DNA of 33,979 bases from JADLGJ01 sp031423615 (lineage in GTDB: Bacteria; Omnitrophota; Gorgyraeia; Zapsychrales; JANLHA01). Location of the stretch: assembly GCA_031423615.1 (NCBI GenBank), contig JANPFV010000011.1:1-33979 (forward strand), given 5' to 3'. Positions 6,821 through 14,451 of this stretch are shown here, piece after piece; position 1 is the first letter of the stretch; every line of letters starts with the position of its first letter. The notes below the pieces were generated by a model. The model saw nothing but the letters and a program-made list of their open reading frames with translations, did no database searches and was not told the origin of the DNA. The position numbers were made by a program, and so were the translations under genes.

Positions 6821-8163
6821 CGGTTACGGCCCCGGAGTTGACCGGTTTTCAAAAAGCCGTCATAATGGCGCATTGTCAAATGAGACTCAATTTGTTTCAT
6901 CGTATCCAGCATAACGCCGACAATAATCAAAATACCTGTCCCGCCAAAAAAGGAAGCCACTAAATAGGGAACTTTAAACGAAGCCATAATGGCATCCGGC
7001 ATGACCGCGATAATACAGATAAAAAATGCACCGGCCAAAGTAATGCGCGTTAAAACAAAATCCAAATAATTGGCCGTATCATTTCCCGGCCGCACGCCTG
7101 GAACAAAACCGCCGTGTTTTTTCATATCTTCCGCCACCGTGGCCGGATTAAAAACAATCGCGGTATAAAAATAACAAAAGAAGATGATCAAGAGGCCATA
7201 AACCGAATAATAAACGGCACCGCCGCGAGTAAACAAAGAACCGAACCATTGCAACCCTGAAATGGGCATAAAACTTGCAATCGTGGCCGGGAACATGATG
7301 ATCGATTGCGCAAAAATAATTGCAATAACACCCGAGGTGTCGACTTTAAGCGGAATATAGGTGCTCTGTCCTCCGTAAACTTTTCTTCCCACAATGCGAC
7401 GGGCGTACTGGACAGGTATTTTCCTCTGCCCTTGCGAAATCATTGTGATCGAGAGAATGACCGCAACTAAAAATACCACCATGATCACCAAGGTCAAGGG
7501 CTGCAACTGTGCAGCACCCACACCTTTTGCATTCATCAATAGCCAAAGCGTGTGCATCGCCGTAGGCATCGCGGAAATAATACCCGCCGTGATAATAAGA
7601 GAAATCCCGTTTCCTATCCCTCGTTCTTGGATTTGCTCACCCAACCACATCAAAAAGAGCGTCCCGCATGTCAAACTGACAACCGTTAAAAAGCGAAATC
7701 CCCAACCCGGATGATTAACCACGGCCGCGCCGTCAAAAGCTTGTTTTTCCAACCACAGCGATATAAAAAAAGATTGAACAAGGCAAAGAATAAGCGTTCC
7801 ATAACGGGTGTACTGATTGATTTTGCGATATCCGGCCTGGCCTTCTTTGGCCAATCTTTCCAAACTTGGGATAACGGCGGTCAAGAGCTGCATGATAATA
7901 GAGCTTGAAATATAGGGCATAATGCCGAGCGCAAAAATGGTCATGCGTTCCAAAGCGCGTCCAGAAAACATACTCATCATTCCAAAGAGCGTTCCTCCTC
8001 CGCCGGAGTTTAACTTTGCAAAATACGAACTTAAGACGGCACCATTGACACCAGGAGAAGGGATAAAACAACCCAAACGATAAACAACAATGATCCCAAT
8101 CGTCAATAATATTTTATTTCTTAACTCCGGGATCCGAAAGCAATTGGCAAATGCTGATAACAT
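6817..8163 (-). CDS. secY: Protein translocase subunit SecY
   Basis: SecY is the channel of the Sec translocon in the inner membrane and works with SecE, also encoded in this window. The 448-residue protein starts MLSAFANCFRIPELRNKILL and shows about ten hydrophobic spans. Family motifs include the cytosolic loop GQRKIPVQYARR, the plug-region stretch after SPGVNGAVL, and the loop MKKHGGFVPGVRPGNDTANYL. It begins 2 nt after the rplO stop with only a weak binding site, so coupling is likely. Confidence 0.98.
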   Translation of the reverse strand: MLSAFANCFRIPELRNKILLTIGIIVVYRLGCFIPSPGVNGAVLSSYFAKLNSGGGGTLFGMMSMFSGRALERMTIFALGIMPYISSSIIMQLLTAVIPSLERLAKEGQAGYRKINQYTRYGTLILCLVQSFFISLWLEKQAFDGAAVVNHPGWGFRFLTVVSLTCGTLFLMWLGEQIQERGIGNGISLIITAGIISAMPTAMHTLWLLMNAKGVGAAQLQPLTLVIMVVFLVAVILSITMISQGQRKIPVQYARRIVGRKVYGGQSTYIPLKVDTSGVIAIIFAQSIIMFPATIASFMPISGLQWFGSLFTRGGAVYYSVYGLLIIFFCYFYTAIVFNPATVAEDMKKHGGFVPGVRPGNDTANYLDFVLTRITLAGAFFICIIAVMPDAIMASFKVPYLVASFFGGTGILIIVGVMLDTMKQIESHLTMRHYDGFLKTGQLRGRNR

Positions 8164-8165
8164 GA

Positions 8166-8654
8166 TTATGGCTTAGCCGCCTTTTTAAGCTCGAGAATTA
8201 AAGCTTTTTTATCAAGAATTTCGGCTTTTCCGCCGGCCTTGGTAATTTTTTCTTCGGCAGATTTTGAAAAAGCATAAGCCCGTACCGTGAGGGCATGTTT
8301 GATTTCTCCCCCGCCTAAGACTTTAAAGGGCTTATAGGGATTTTCAATTAAACCTTTTTTACGTAAACCGATCGCATCGACAATCGCGCCGGTTTTAAAT
8401 TTGGACAAAGCGGTCAAGCTCACTTCTTGATAAAGCAAAGGATCCTTACGGCGAAAACCGATTTTAGGCGTACGGCGCAGAAGGGGCATTTGTCCCCCTT
8501 CCAGCTGAGGAATGATCCCCCGGCCGGAACGTGATCCCTGGTTGCGTCCATGTCCGCGGCCGGATGTCTTGCCGGAGCCGGAACCTTTACCGCGCCCGAC
8601 GATCCAGCGGCGCTTTCGTGAACCCTTAGGTTGAGGAATTTGATGTGCCTGCAT
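8166..8654 (-). CDS. rplO: Large-subunit ribosomal protein L15
   Basis: L15 is a late-assembly 50S protein. From the ATG at 8654 the protein is 162 residues, opening MQAHQIPQPKGSRKRR. The Gly/Arg-rich 23S-binding arm follows (VGRGKGSGSGKTSGRGHGR), then the folded part with GFRRKDPLLYQEVSL and VLGGGEIKHALTVRA. The frame stays open upstream to 8738, but AAGGAAT lies 7 nt before 8654 and that start leaves a clean 10-nt gap after rpsE. The rpmD gene usually found between rpsE and rplO is absent. Confidence 0.97.
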   Translation of the reverse strand: MQAHQIPQPKGSRKRRWIVGRGKGSGSGKTSGRGHGRNQGSRSGRGIIPQLEGGQMPLLRRTPKIGFRRKDPLLYQEVSLTALSKFKTGAIVDAIGLRKKGLIENPYKPFKVLGGGEIKHALTVRAYAFSKSAEEKITKAGGKAEILDKKALILELKKAAKP

Positions 8655-8664
8655 TTTATATTCC

Positions 8665-9360
8665 TTATGCTGTTGGACCGGATTCAGCAGCTCCCGCAAC
8701 GGCAAGGGGCTTTTCCGGAACAGATTGATTAAAAACAACTTTAAGGCGCGTCAAACCGTCAAACGTCGCTTTCACAACATTCAAGGGATTATTTGAACGG
8801 TGGCACTTAGTCAAAATATTGCGAATCCCCGCTCCGTCGCAAACCGCGCGGATCGCACCGGACGCGATAACACCGGTACCGTCAGCCGCTGGTTTTAAAA
8901 GGACTTGCGCGGCCCCGCAACGGCCGATAATCTCGTGCGGAATCGTTGTTCCTTTCAGGTGAATCATAATCATATTTTTTTTGGCTTTACCCAAAGATTT
9001 CTTGATAGCAATGGCTACTTCTCCGGCTTTCTCGACGGCAAAACCCACTTTACCCTGTTCATTGCCGACAACGACTAAGGCGCTGAAAGCAATTTTCTTG
9101 CCGCCTTTAGTGACCTTGGTGACACGCTTGATCGCCAAAACTTTTTCAATAAATTCTGAAGCTTCTGCTTCCCGACGGCGCGGTGGACGACGACCGGCCG
9201 CAGATTTTCTTTCTCTTTCTTGGCCTTCGGCAGGCACGACCGCGGCGACTTCCTCACCCGCGAGGACCTCATCGACCACTACGGCGTCCGTTCTTTCTTT
9301 TCCTTTAACGACAGGAAGAATTTTTTTCTTGCGCTTCAAATCTTTTTCAATATCGGACAT
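8665..9360 (-). CDS. rpsE: Small-subunit ribosomal protein S5 with a long N-terminal extension
   Basis: S5 is part of the mRNA entry site and affects decoding fidelity. The core starts at EFIEKVLAIKRVTKVTKGGKK (from about residue 68) and continues through GKAKKNMIMIHLKGTTIPHE and GAIRAVCDGAGIRNILTKCHRS. Before it lies an extension of roughly 65 charged residues, first Lys-rich, then acidic and Ala/Val-rich, then Arg-rich (GRRPPRRREAEA). Many bacterial S5 proteins begin 5-25 residues before the core, so this one is long. GGAGAG precedes the ATG, with a hairpin just upstream. No in-frame Met between residue 1 and the core offers a shorter start. Confidence 0.97.
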   Translation of the reverse strand: MSDIEKDLKRKKKILPVVKGKERTDAVVVDEVLAGEEVAAVVPAEGQERERKSAAGRRPPRRREAEASEFIEKVLAIKRVTKVTKGGKKIAFSALVVVGNEQGKVGFAVEKAGEVAIAIKKSLGKAKKNMIMIHLKGTTIPHEIIGRCGAAQVLLKPAADGTGVIASGAIRAVCDGAGIRNILTKCHRSNNPLNVVKATFDGLTRLKVVFNQSVPEKPLAVAGAAESGPTA

Positions 9361-9382
9361 GAAATTTTTCTCTCCAAGTTAA

Positions 9383-9400
9383 TCCTTCGTTTTTGAAGGA
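9383..9400 (-). promoter_or_regulatory. Hairpin in the rplR-rpsE gap
   Basis: TCCTTC (9383-9388) and GAAGGA (9395-9400) form a perfect 6-bp stem with a 6-nt loop, about 22 nt upstream of the rpsE start and just before its ribosome binding site. No U-tract follows it on the minus strand. It may influence rpsE translation or mRNA stability; this is inference from position only. Confidence 0.35.
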
Positions 9401-9428
9401 CTGAATACTCACGCAAAAACGCTTGTGT

Positions 9429-9800
9429 TTAGAATTCCAAACCACCCTTACGCGCAGCCTCGGCAAAGGCTTTCACCCGGCCATGATAAAGATATCCCCC
9501 ACGGTCGAAAGACACCTTGGTAATACCTTCTTTTTTGGCTTTTTCAGCCATCACTTCACCTAAGACAGAAGCGGCCGCGACATTCCCGCCTGTTTTTAAT
9601 TTCCCGCGTAATTCCTTGTTTTGTGTTGACAGACCAAACAAAATTTTACGACTGGAATCATCAACAATTTGCGCAATCAAATTATTAAGACTCCGGTGAA
9701 CGCAAAGACGCGGACGATCCGGTGTCCCAACAACGATTTTGCGGACACGTTCATGACGAGCTTGGCGACGAACTTCACTATTTCTTTTTTTACCTGACAT
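9429..9800 (-). CDS. rplR: Large-subunit ribosomal protein L18
   Basis: L18 binds 5S rRNA and, with L5, joins it to the 50S central protuberance. The 123-residue protein has the basic N-terminus MSGKKRNSEVRRQARHERVR, the RPRLCVHRSLNNLIAQIVDD strand pair, and the conserved end FDRGGYLYHGRVKAFAEAAR. AAGGAAG precedes the ATG. It lies 22 nt after rplF, and 68 nt separate it from rpsE. Confidence 0.98.
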   Translation of the reverse strand: MSGKKRNSEVRRQARHERVRKIVVGTPDRPRLCVHRSLNNLIAQIVDDSSRKILFGLSTQNKELRGKLKTGGNVAAASVLGEVMAEKAKKEGITKVSFDRGGYLYHGRVKAFAEAARKGGLEF

Positions 9801-9822
9801 GATATCTTCCTTAAGATTACAA

Positions 9823-10362
9823 TTACTTGGTTACAGATTTTCCTTGTTTTCTACGAATGACTTCGCCGACGTACATAATGCCTTTGCCTTTGTACGGTTC
9901 CGGACGCTTAAAATCCCTGATCTCAGCGGCGACACGGCCGACCAGTGACTTATCCACACCTTCAATCGTTATAGATGTCGGTGCGGGCGTAACAACTTTG
10001 ACGTCTTGAGGAATTTGATATTCAATCGGATGGCTAAATCCAATATTAAGAACGAGTTTGTTCCCCGTGGCCTGGGCGCGAAAACCGACACCGGAAATTT
10101 GCAATTCTTTTTTATGACCCTTGGTGACCCCCTCGATCATGTTGACTAAGAGAGACCGGATCGTCCCATGATTGGCTTTGGTCTGCTTCAAATCACCTTT
10201 GCGATTGACTAAAAGATTATTATCTTTTTGTTCGATGCTGATCCCGGAAGGCAAATCAACCGACAATTGACCCTTGGGTCCTTCGACGCGAACCGAAGAT
10301 TTCTCGACGAAAATCTTGGCCTCTTTATTTAACTGAATTGGAATCTTACCTTTTCTTGACAT
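9823..10362 (-). CDS. rplF: Large-subunit ribosomal protein L6
   Basis: L6 sits near the factor-binding site of the 50S subunit next to the sarcin-ricin loop. The 179-residue protein shows the two repeated L6 domains. It opens MSRKGKIPIQL, contains GVTKGHKKELQISGVGFRA at the domain junction and ends with the signature KRPEPYKGKGIMYVGEVIRRK. TAGGTTA precedes the ATG, 9 nt after the rpsH stop. Nothing unusual was seen. Confidence 0.98.
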   Translation of the reverse strand: MSRKGKIPIQLNKEAKIFVEKSSVRVEGPKGQLSVDLPSGISIEQKDNNLLVNRKGDLKQTKANHGTIRSLLVNMIEGVTKGHKKELQISGVGFRAQATGNKLVLNIGFSHPIEYQIPQDVKVVTPAPTSITIEGVDKSLVGRVAAEIRDFKRPEPYKGKGIMYVGEVIRRKQGKSVTK

Positions 10363-10371
10363 AGAGATAAC

Positions 10372-10767
10372 CTACCAGATATAGCAAACGAGTTCGCCGC
10401 CGATTGAAAGCTTACGCGCTTCGCGATCGGTCAAAACCCCTTTTGAGGTTGAAATAACCGCCGTACCCAAACCATTGAGAACGTGCGGGACTTTTTTGTT
10501 ATCAACATAGACCCTAAGGCCGGGACGGGAAACCCGACGTAAACCGATGATCGCCGGCGCCTTATTGTTATACTTCAAATAAATCTTAAAAGAGCCCTGA
10601 GTGTTGTTTTTCATTAAACGATAATCTTCAATATAGCCGTCCGTTTTAAAAATGCCCAGGATTTTCCCGATCAAATTTGAAGCCGGGATGTCCAATGTTT
10701 CCTTGCGGGCATGGATGGCGTTACGAATATTCGTTAAAGCATTGGCTATCGGATCACTGATTGACAT
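10372..10767 (-). CDS. rpsH: Small-subunit ribosomal protein S8
   Basis: S8 is a primary 16S binder of the 30S central domain and the spc-operon translational repressor in E. coli. The 131-residue protein opens MSISDPIANALTNIRNA and ends with the family motif GVLTDREARKLSIGGELVCYIW. AAAGGAAA lies 7 nt before the ATG. Its 104-nt upstream gap is among the longer ones in the spc part and holds two hairpins, so S8 autocontrol at this point is possible but not shown. Confidence 0.98.
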   Translation of the reverse strand: MSISDPIANALTNIRNAIHARKETLDIPASNLIGKILGIFKTDGYIEDYRLMKNNTQGSFKIYLKYNNKAPAIIGLRRVSRPGLRVYVDNKKVPHVLNGLGTAVISTSKGVLTDREARKLSIGGELVCYIW

Positions 10768-10803
10768 TTTTTAATTTCCTTTGAATCATTATTGAAAATT
10801 GAA

Positions 10804-10868
10804 CCAAGCATTCAAAAATTCAAACATCCTCATGCTTGGCGAAATCCCCGTGAACTTTTCACGGGATT
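10804..10868 (-). promoter_or_regulatory. Tandem hairpins in the rpsN-rpsH gap, candidate rpsH leader
   Basis: In transcript order the first hairpin has an 8-bp GC-rich stem: 10858-10865 (TTCACGGG) pairs with 10847-10854 (CCCGTGAA) across a 3-nt loop. Three more pairs follow after a one-base bulge (to 10843/10868). It ends only 3 nt after the rpsN stop. The second is a perfect 8-bp repeat, CCAAGCAT (10804-10811) with ATGCTTGG (10832-10839), around a 20-nt AT-rich loop. There is no poly-U after either stem. A regulatory or processing role for S8 expression is inferred. Confidence 0.5.
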
Positions 10869-10871
10869 CAT

Positions 10872-11057
10872 TTACCAGCTGGCCTTTTTAACGCCGGGGA
10901 TTTCACCGCGCCAAGCCAATTCACGAAAGCAGATACGGCAAGTCCCAAATCGTCTTAAATAACCGCGCGGACGGCCGCAGAGAATGCAACGGTTGTGCTG
11001 ACGGGTTGAAAATTTTGCTTTCTTCGCTGCCTTTAATACCAAAGCTTTCCGTGCCAT
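10872..11057 (-). CDS. rpsN: Small-subunit ribosomal protein S14, short zinc-binding form
   Basis: S14 is in the 30S head and is needed for late assembly. At 61 residues it is the short zinc type (about 61 residues, against about 100 for the cysteine-free form). The zinc ribbon is complete: Cys24, Cys27, Cys40 and Cys43 (CILC and CRIC). The C-terminal FRELAWRGEIPGVKKASW is typical. The upstream region has only a weak purine stretch as binding site, 62 nt after rplE. Confidence 0.98.
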   Translation of the reverse strand: MARKALVLKAAKKAKFSTRQHNRCILCGRPRGYLRRFGTCRICFRELAWRGEIPGVKKASW

Positions 11058-11119
11058 ATCTTTACTTTACTTTCTTGTTTTAGAGAATACTTTCCGGTTC
11101 AAGAAACACCGTCTCAGTA

Positions 11120-11692
11120 TTAACTTTCCCCGGTTTTAGATTTACGAAAAGGCATACCCAAGAGCCGTAAAACTTCCGAATTCTCATTGGTGTTCCCGTG
11201 GCTGAAGACAAAGGCAATATCCATGCCCTGGGTGCGGCTCAAACGTCCGACTTCAATTTCGGCAAAAATCGTTTGTTCAGCGATACCTAAATTATAATTT
11301 CCCTGCTTGTCAAAAGATTTGATAGGCACGCCGTTGAAATCGCGGATACGCGGCAAAGCGACACTGACAAAACGATCCAAAAATTCATACATTTTATAAC
11401 GGCGCAATGTCACCATGCATCCGATCGGAAGATCCTTACGCAATTTAAAATTGGAAATGGCGACCTTGGCCCGACGAATGATCGGTTTTTGGCCGGTAAT
11501 CGTTCCGAGGTCGGCCACAGCCGCGTCCATGATTTTCATGTCCGCGATCGCCGCGCCCACACCCATATTGATAACGATTTTTTCCAAACGGGGAACAGCC
11601 ATCGGGTTGGTGATGCCAAATTTTTTCTGAACAGCGGGAACCACTTCCTCCCGGTATTTTTTCAATAATCTTGGGACTGCGCTCGTTGCCAT
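11120..11692 (-). CDS. rplE: Large-subunit ribosomal protein L5
   Basis: L5 binds 5S rRNA, contacts P-site tRNA and forms the bridge to S13. The 190-residue protein contains the signature NPMAVPRLEKIVINMGVG, the loop TGQKPIIRRAKVAISNFKLR and GIAEQTIFAEIEVG near the C-terminus. A strong GAGGAG lies in the last codons of rplX, 3 nt separate the two genes, and translation is probably coupled. Confidence 0.98.
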   Translation of the reverse strand: MATSAVPRLLKKYREEVVPAVQKKFGITNPMAVPRLEKIVINMGVGAAIADMKIMDAAVADLGTITGQKPIIRRAKVAISNFKLRKDLPIGCMVTLRRYKMYEFLDRFVSVALPRIRDFNGVPIKSFDKQGNYNLGIAEQTIFAEIEVGRLSRTQGMDIAFVFSHGNTNENSEVLRLLGMPFRKSKTGES

Positions 11693-11695
11693 CGA

Positions 11696-12007
11696 TTAAA
11701 TCTCCTCGCCACTTTTTTTGCTAAGTCGGGCCTTGCTGCCATCCTTAAGGACTTTAATCCCAAAGCGGCTGACTTTATTTGTTTTCTTGTCCATCAACAT
11801 CACGTTTGAACGGTGAATCGGGGCTTCGATATCAATCAATCCACCCTGAGGATTGGCCTGAGTCTTGCGTTTTGCTTTTTTGACAAGATTGATCTTTTCT
11901 ACTAAAACACGGTTTGTGGCCGGGAAAACATCTATAATTTTTCCCGTCTTCCCTTTATCTTTGCCAGCGATCACTTTCACAATATCATCTTTTTTAATAG
12001 TCAACAT
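11696..12007 (-). CDS. rplX: Large-subunit ribosomal protein L24
   Basis: L24 starts 50S assembly and lies at the exit of the peptide tunnel. The 103-residue protein opens with the KOW motif (KDDIVKVIAGKDKGKTGKII), followed by VLVEKINLVKKAKR and the PQGGLIDIEAPIHRSNVML block typical of L24. Its ATG shares one base with the rplN stop (TAATG), and GAGGTT lies 7-8 nt upstream inside rplN. Confidence 0.98.
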   Translation of the reverse strand: MLTIKKDDIVKVIAGKDKGKTGKIIDVFPATNRVLVEKINLVKKAKRKTQANPQGGLIDIEAPIHRSNVMLMDKKTNKVSRFGIKVLKDGSKARLSKKSGEEI

Positions 12008-12375
12008 TAGACAACCTCAGGCGCTAAAGATACGATTTTCATAAATTCTAAATTTCTCAATTCGCGGGCTACCGGCCCAAAAACTCGCGTCCCTTTGGGA
12101 TTTCCGGATTCGTCGATGATGACTAAGGCATTGCTGTCAAACCGCACGGTCGTTCCATCCGGACGCTTGATGGGACAGCGCGTGCGAACGATGACGCCCC
12201 GGGCTTTTTCACCCTTTTTGACCGCGGCATCAGGAGCGGATTCTTTGATATTCACTCTGATAATATCTCCGACCTGGGCCCATAAGCGGCCCTTCGCATT
12301 TAAAACACCGATCATCGAGGCCTTGCGTGCGCCCGTGTTATCAGCGACATCCAAAAGTGTTTTCAAATATAACAT
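12007..12375 (-). CDS. rplN: Large-subunit ribosomal protein L14
   Basis: L14 lies at the subunit interface and is the docking site for the silencing factor RsfS in many bacteria. The 122-residue protein has normal length, with LDVADNTGARKASMIGVL near the start, the basic segment KKGEKARGVIVRTRCPIKRP and the final GTRVFGPVARELRNLEFMKI. AAGAGGT is 7 nt before the ATG, and 17 nt separate it from rpsQ. It begins the spc part of the run. Confidence 0.98.
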   Translation of the reverse strand: MLYLKTLLDVADNTGARKASMIGVLNAKGRLWAQVGDIIRVNIKESAPDAAVKKGEKARGVIVRTRCPIKRPDGTTVRFDSNALVIIDESGNPKGTRVFGPVARELRNLEFMKIVSLAPEVV

Positions 12376-12392
12376 GATAAAGACCTCTTGAT

Positions 12393-12656
12393 TTAAACAG
12401 TACTGGCTTTTAAAATCTCGGTAATGACCCAGCGCTTTTCTTTTGAAAGCGGACGGGTTTCCATGATACGAACGACGTCACCCTGCTTTGAGGCGTTCTT
12501 TTCGTCGTGAGCCTTGAACTTTGCAGCCTGACGAACGATTTTAAAATATTTCGGATGCTTGGAAGTCCAACGCACCTGAACGACGCGGGTCTTGTTCATT
12601 TTGTCGCTGACCACTTCGCCCGAAAGGAATTTACGGGTATTAGCTCTTGCTTCCAT
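12393..12656 (-). CDS. rpsQ: Small-subunit ribosomal protein S17
   Basis: S17 is a primary 16S binder of OB-fold type. Using the ATG at 12656 the protein is 87 residues, the usual size, opening MEARANTRKFLSGEVVSDKM with KTRVVQVRWTSKHPKYFK and GDVVRIMETRPLSKEKRW. Upstream in-frame ATGs at 12671 and 12701 would extend deep into rpmC and give no family-like sequence. GAGAG lies about 8 nt before 12656. Even so the gene overlaps rpmC by 17 nt, so translation is coupled. Confidence 0.95.
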   Translation of the reverse strand: MEARANTRKFLSGEVVSDKMNKTRVVQVRWTSKHPKYFKIVRQAAKFKAHDEKNASKQGDVVRIMETRPLSKEKRWVITEILKASTV

Positions 12657-12843
12657 CTTTGGCTCTCTCATTGTTGATGGTGGAAATTTTCGCAATATCA
12701 CGGCGGATCAACTTAAAACGGGAAGGTTTATCGACGCGCCCGATCTTGCGATGATATTTAAGTTCAAAAAGTTCCTTTTTCAAGGATTTTTCTTTGGTCC
12801 TTAAATCTTCTGCACCTAATTCTCTAAGTTCTTTAGTTTTCAT
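12640..12843 (-). CDS. rpmC: Large-subunit ribosomal protein L29
   Basis: L29 is a small helical protein near the tunnel exit that, with L23, forms the docking site for trigger factor and SRP. The 67-residue protein opens MKTKELRELGAEDL, continues with two helices (KEKSLKKELFELKYHRKIG and RFKLIRRDIAKISTI) and ends with a short polar tail. GGGGA is placed about 9 nt before the ATG. Its 3' end overlaps rpsQ. The 80-nt gap from rplP shows no clear hairpin. Confidence 0.97.
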   Translation of the reverse strand: MKTKELRELGAEDLRTKEKSLKKELFELKYHRKIGRVDKPSRFKLIRRDIAKISTINNERAKDGSKS

Positions 12844-12923
12844 TTTTTGAATCCCCTCAATATTTCTTCTTCCTATTCAAAAATGACAACGAAATTCTTG
12901 CAAAATTCCGCCATCATCTTCAA

Positions 12924-13346
12924 TCAATGCCCCTGGGTTTCGCGGGTGATAAATTTTGTTCTGACCGGAAGTTTAAAAGCGACTAAGCGAAAAATCGCTT
13001 TGGCCATTTCCTCGGGAACACCACCCATTTCAAAAAGGACTTTTCCGCGCTGAACAGGAGCGGCCCAATGATCCAGATCACCCTTTCCCTTACCCATACG
13101 AGTTTCCGCGGGTTTCTTGGTGATCGGTTTGCTGGGGAAAATCTTGATCCAAAGTTTTCCTGCCCCATGCAACTTTCGGGCCACCACAACGCGGGACGCT
13201 TCCATGTGATTAGCACGGATCAAACCGTTTTCCAAGGTTTTCAATCCAAACTCGCCTAAGGTTAAACGGGAGCCCCGAACGGCGATACCACGGTTCTTTC
13301 CTTTTTGAACTTTCCGATACTTAACTCTTTTAGGTAACAACTGCAT
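12924..13346 (-). CDS. rplP: Large-subunit ribosomal protein L16
   Basis: L16 organises the A-site tRNA region of the 50S subunit. The 140-residue protein opens MQLLPKRVKYRKVQKGKNRG, has the motif ARVVVARKL-like SRVVVARKLHGAGKLWIKIF, and the signature TRMGKGKGDLDHWAAPV. GGAGAA precedes the ATG by 6 nt and 24 nt separate it from rpsC. Confidence 0.98.
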   Translation of the reverse strand: MQLLPKRVKYRKVQKGKNRGIAVRGSRLTLGEFGLKTLENGLIRANHMEASRVVVARKLHGAGKLWIKIFPSKPITKKPAETRMGKGKGDLDHWAAPVQRGKVLFEMGGVPEEMAKAIFRLVAFKLPVRTKFITRETQGH

Positions 13347-13370
13347 TTTTCTTCTCCAGAAACTTTAAAA

Positions 13371-14057
13371 CTATTTTTGATCTACGACGGGGCTGACTGT
13401 CTTTCCTTGACGGGCCTGCGTATTTCTCGTAGGGATGATTTGTCCTTTATAGACCCAGACTTTGACGCCGATAATGCCGTAGGTGGTCTGAGCTTCTGCA
13501 AAACCATAATCGATATCAGCGCGCAAGGTTTGCAAAGGAACGGATCCTTCGCGGGCCACTTCACGGCGGGCCATTTCTGCACCGCCTAACCGACCGGCCA
13601 CCGCCATTTTGATCCCCTTCGCACCCGATTGCATCGCTTGCTCAACCGCACGCTTCATAGCGCGACGGAAAGCTACGCGTTTTTCAAGCTGAAAACAAAT
13701 GTTCTGTGCTATCAGATTGGCTTCAATAGCGGGGTTTTTAATTTCAATCACATCGACAGCCAGCTCGCGCTTAGTGATGCTGGACAGATCCGCTTTTAAT
13801 TTTTCGATATCGGCGCCGCGACGGCCGATGATGATTCCGGGACGGGCGGAGGCAATTAAAATTTTGACCTTTTCGGCCACGCGCTCGATAACAACATAGG
13901 AAACCGAGGCTTGAATAAACTTCTTCTTTATATAAGCCCGGATTTTTGAATCCTCAATAACATTGTTCTGGAAATCTTTGCGGTCCGCGTACCACAAGCT
14001 GCGCCAGTTACGGTTGATTCCGAGTCTTAAAACATATGGATTGACTTTTTGTCCCAC
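13371..14057 (-). CDS. rpsC: Small-subunit ribosomal protein S3 (GTG start)
   Basis: S3 is in the 30S head at the mRNA entry helicase. The 228-residue protein opens MGQKVNPYVLRLGINRNWRS. It carries the KH domain with GIIIGRRGADIEKLK and the C-terminal S3 domain with AGRLGGAEMARREVAREGSVPLQTLRADID split over two conserved blocks. It starts with GTG, supported by GAGAGG 7 nt upstream and by the conserved N-terminus. It lies 31 nt after rplV. Confidence 0.98.
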   Translation of the reverse strand: MGQKVNPYVLRLGINRNWRSLWYADRKDFQNNVIEDSKIRAYIKKKFIQASVSYVVIERVAEKVKILIASARPGIIIGRRGADIEKLKADLSSITKRELAVDVIEIKNPAIEANLIAQNICFQLEKRVAFRRAMKRAVEQAMQSGAKGIKMAVAGRLGGAEMARREVAREGSVPLQTLRADIDYGFAEAQTTYGIIGVKVWVYKGQIIPTRNTQARQGKTVSPVVDQK

Positions 14058-14088
14058 TAATGACCTCTCCTGTCCCGCCCCGCGAGAC

Positions 14089-14424
14089 TTACTTGGTTTT
14101 TAAATCCAACTCAATTGTAATATGGGTGGTGCGCTTTAAAACCGGTGTAGCCCGCCCCATGGAAGCGGCGCGAAAACGTTTCCACATCGGTCCCTGGTCA
14201 GCCGTTATTTTTGAAACATAAAGCTGTTCTTCCGTGAGACCCTTTTGCTTGGCATTGCTCACTGCGGAATTCAAAATTTTAGTCAACATCTTGGTCGCGC
14301 CTTTTTCCAATTGGGCCAAAGTCACGAGGGATGTCGCAACGTCTTTGCCGCGGATCAAGTCAATGACCTGCCGGACGTTCATAGGTTTCAATCTTAAAAA
14401 ATTTCCTTGCGCTTTTGCAATCAT
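14089..14424 (-). CDS. rplV: Large-subunit ribosomal protein L22
   Basis: L22 lines the peptide exit tunnel with an extended hairpin loop and is the site of some macrolide-resistance changes. The 111-residue protein shows LRLKPMNVRQVIDLIRGKDV, the NSAVSNAKQ helix, the tunnel hairpin region around GPMWKRFRAASMGRATPVLK and the terminal THITIELD strand. AGGA precedes the ATG by about 9 nt. Confidence 0.98.
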   Translation of the reverse strand: MIAKAQGNFLRLKPMNVRQVIDLIRGKDVATSLVTLAQLEKGATKMLTKILNSAVSNAKQKGLTEEQLYVSKITADQGPMWKRFRAASMGRATPVLKRTTHITIELDLKTK

Positions 14425-14451
14425 TTTATAATTCCTAAATTTTAATTCTTA

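Noticed and set aside
8655..8738. Longer start for rplO at 8738
   Set aside because: The extra residues overlap rpsE and are not L15-like; the ATG at 8654 has a well-placed AAGGAAT.
12657..12701. Longer starts for rpsQ at 12701 or 12671
   Set aside because: They extend the overlap with rpmC and give residues foreign to S17, while 12656 has GAGAG at suitable spacing.
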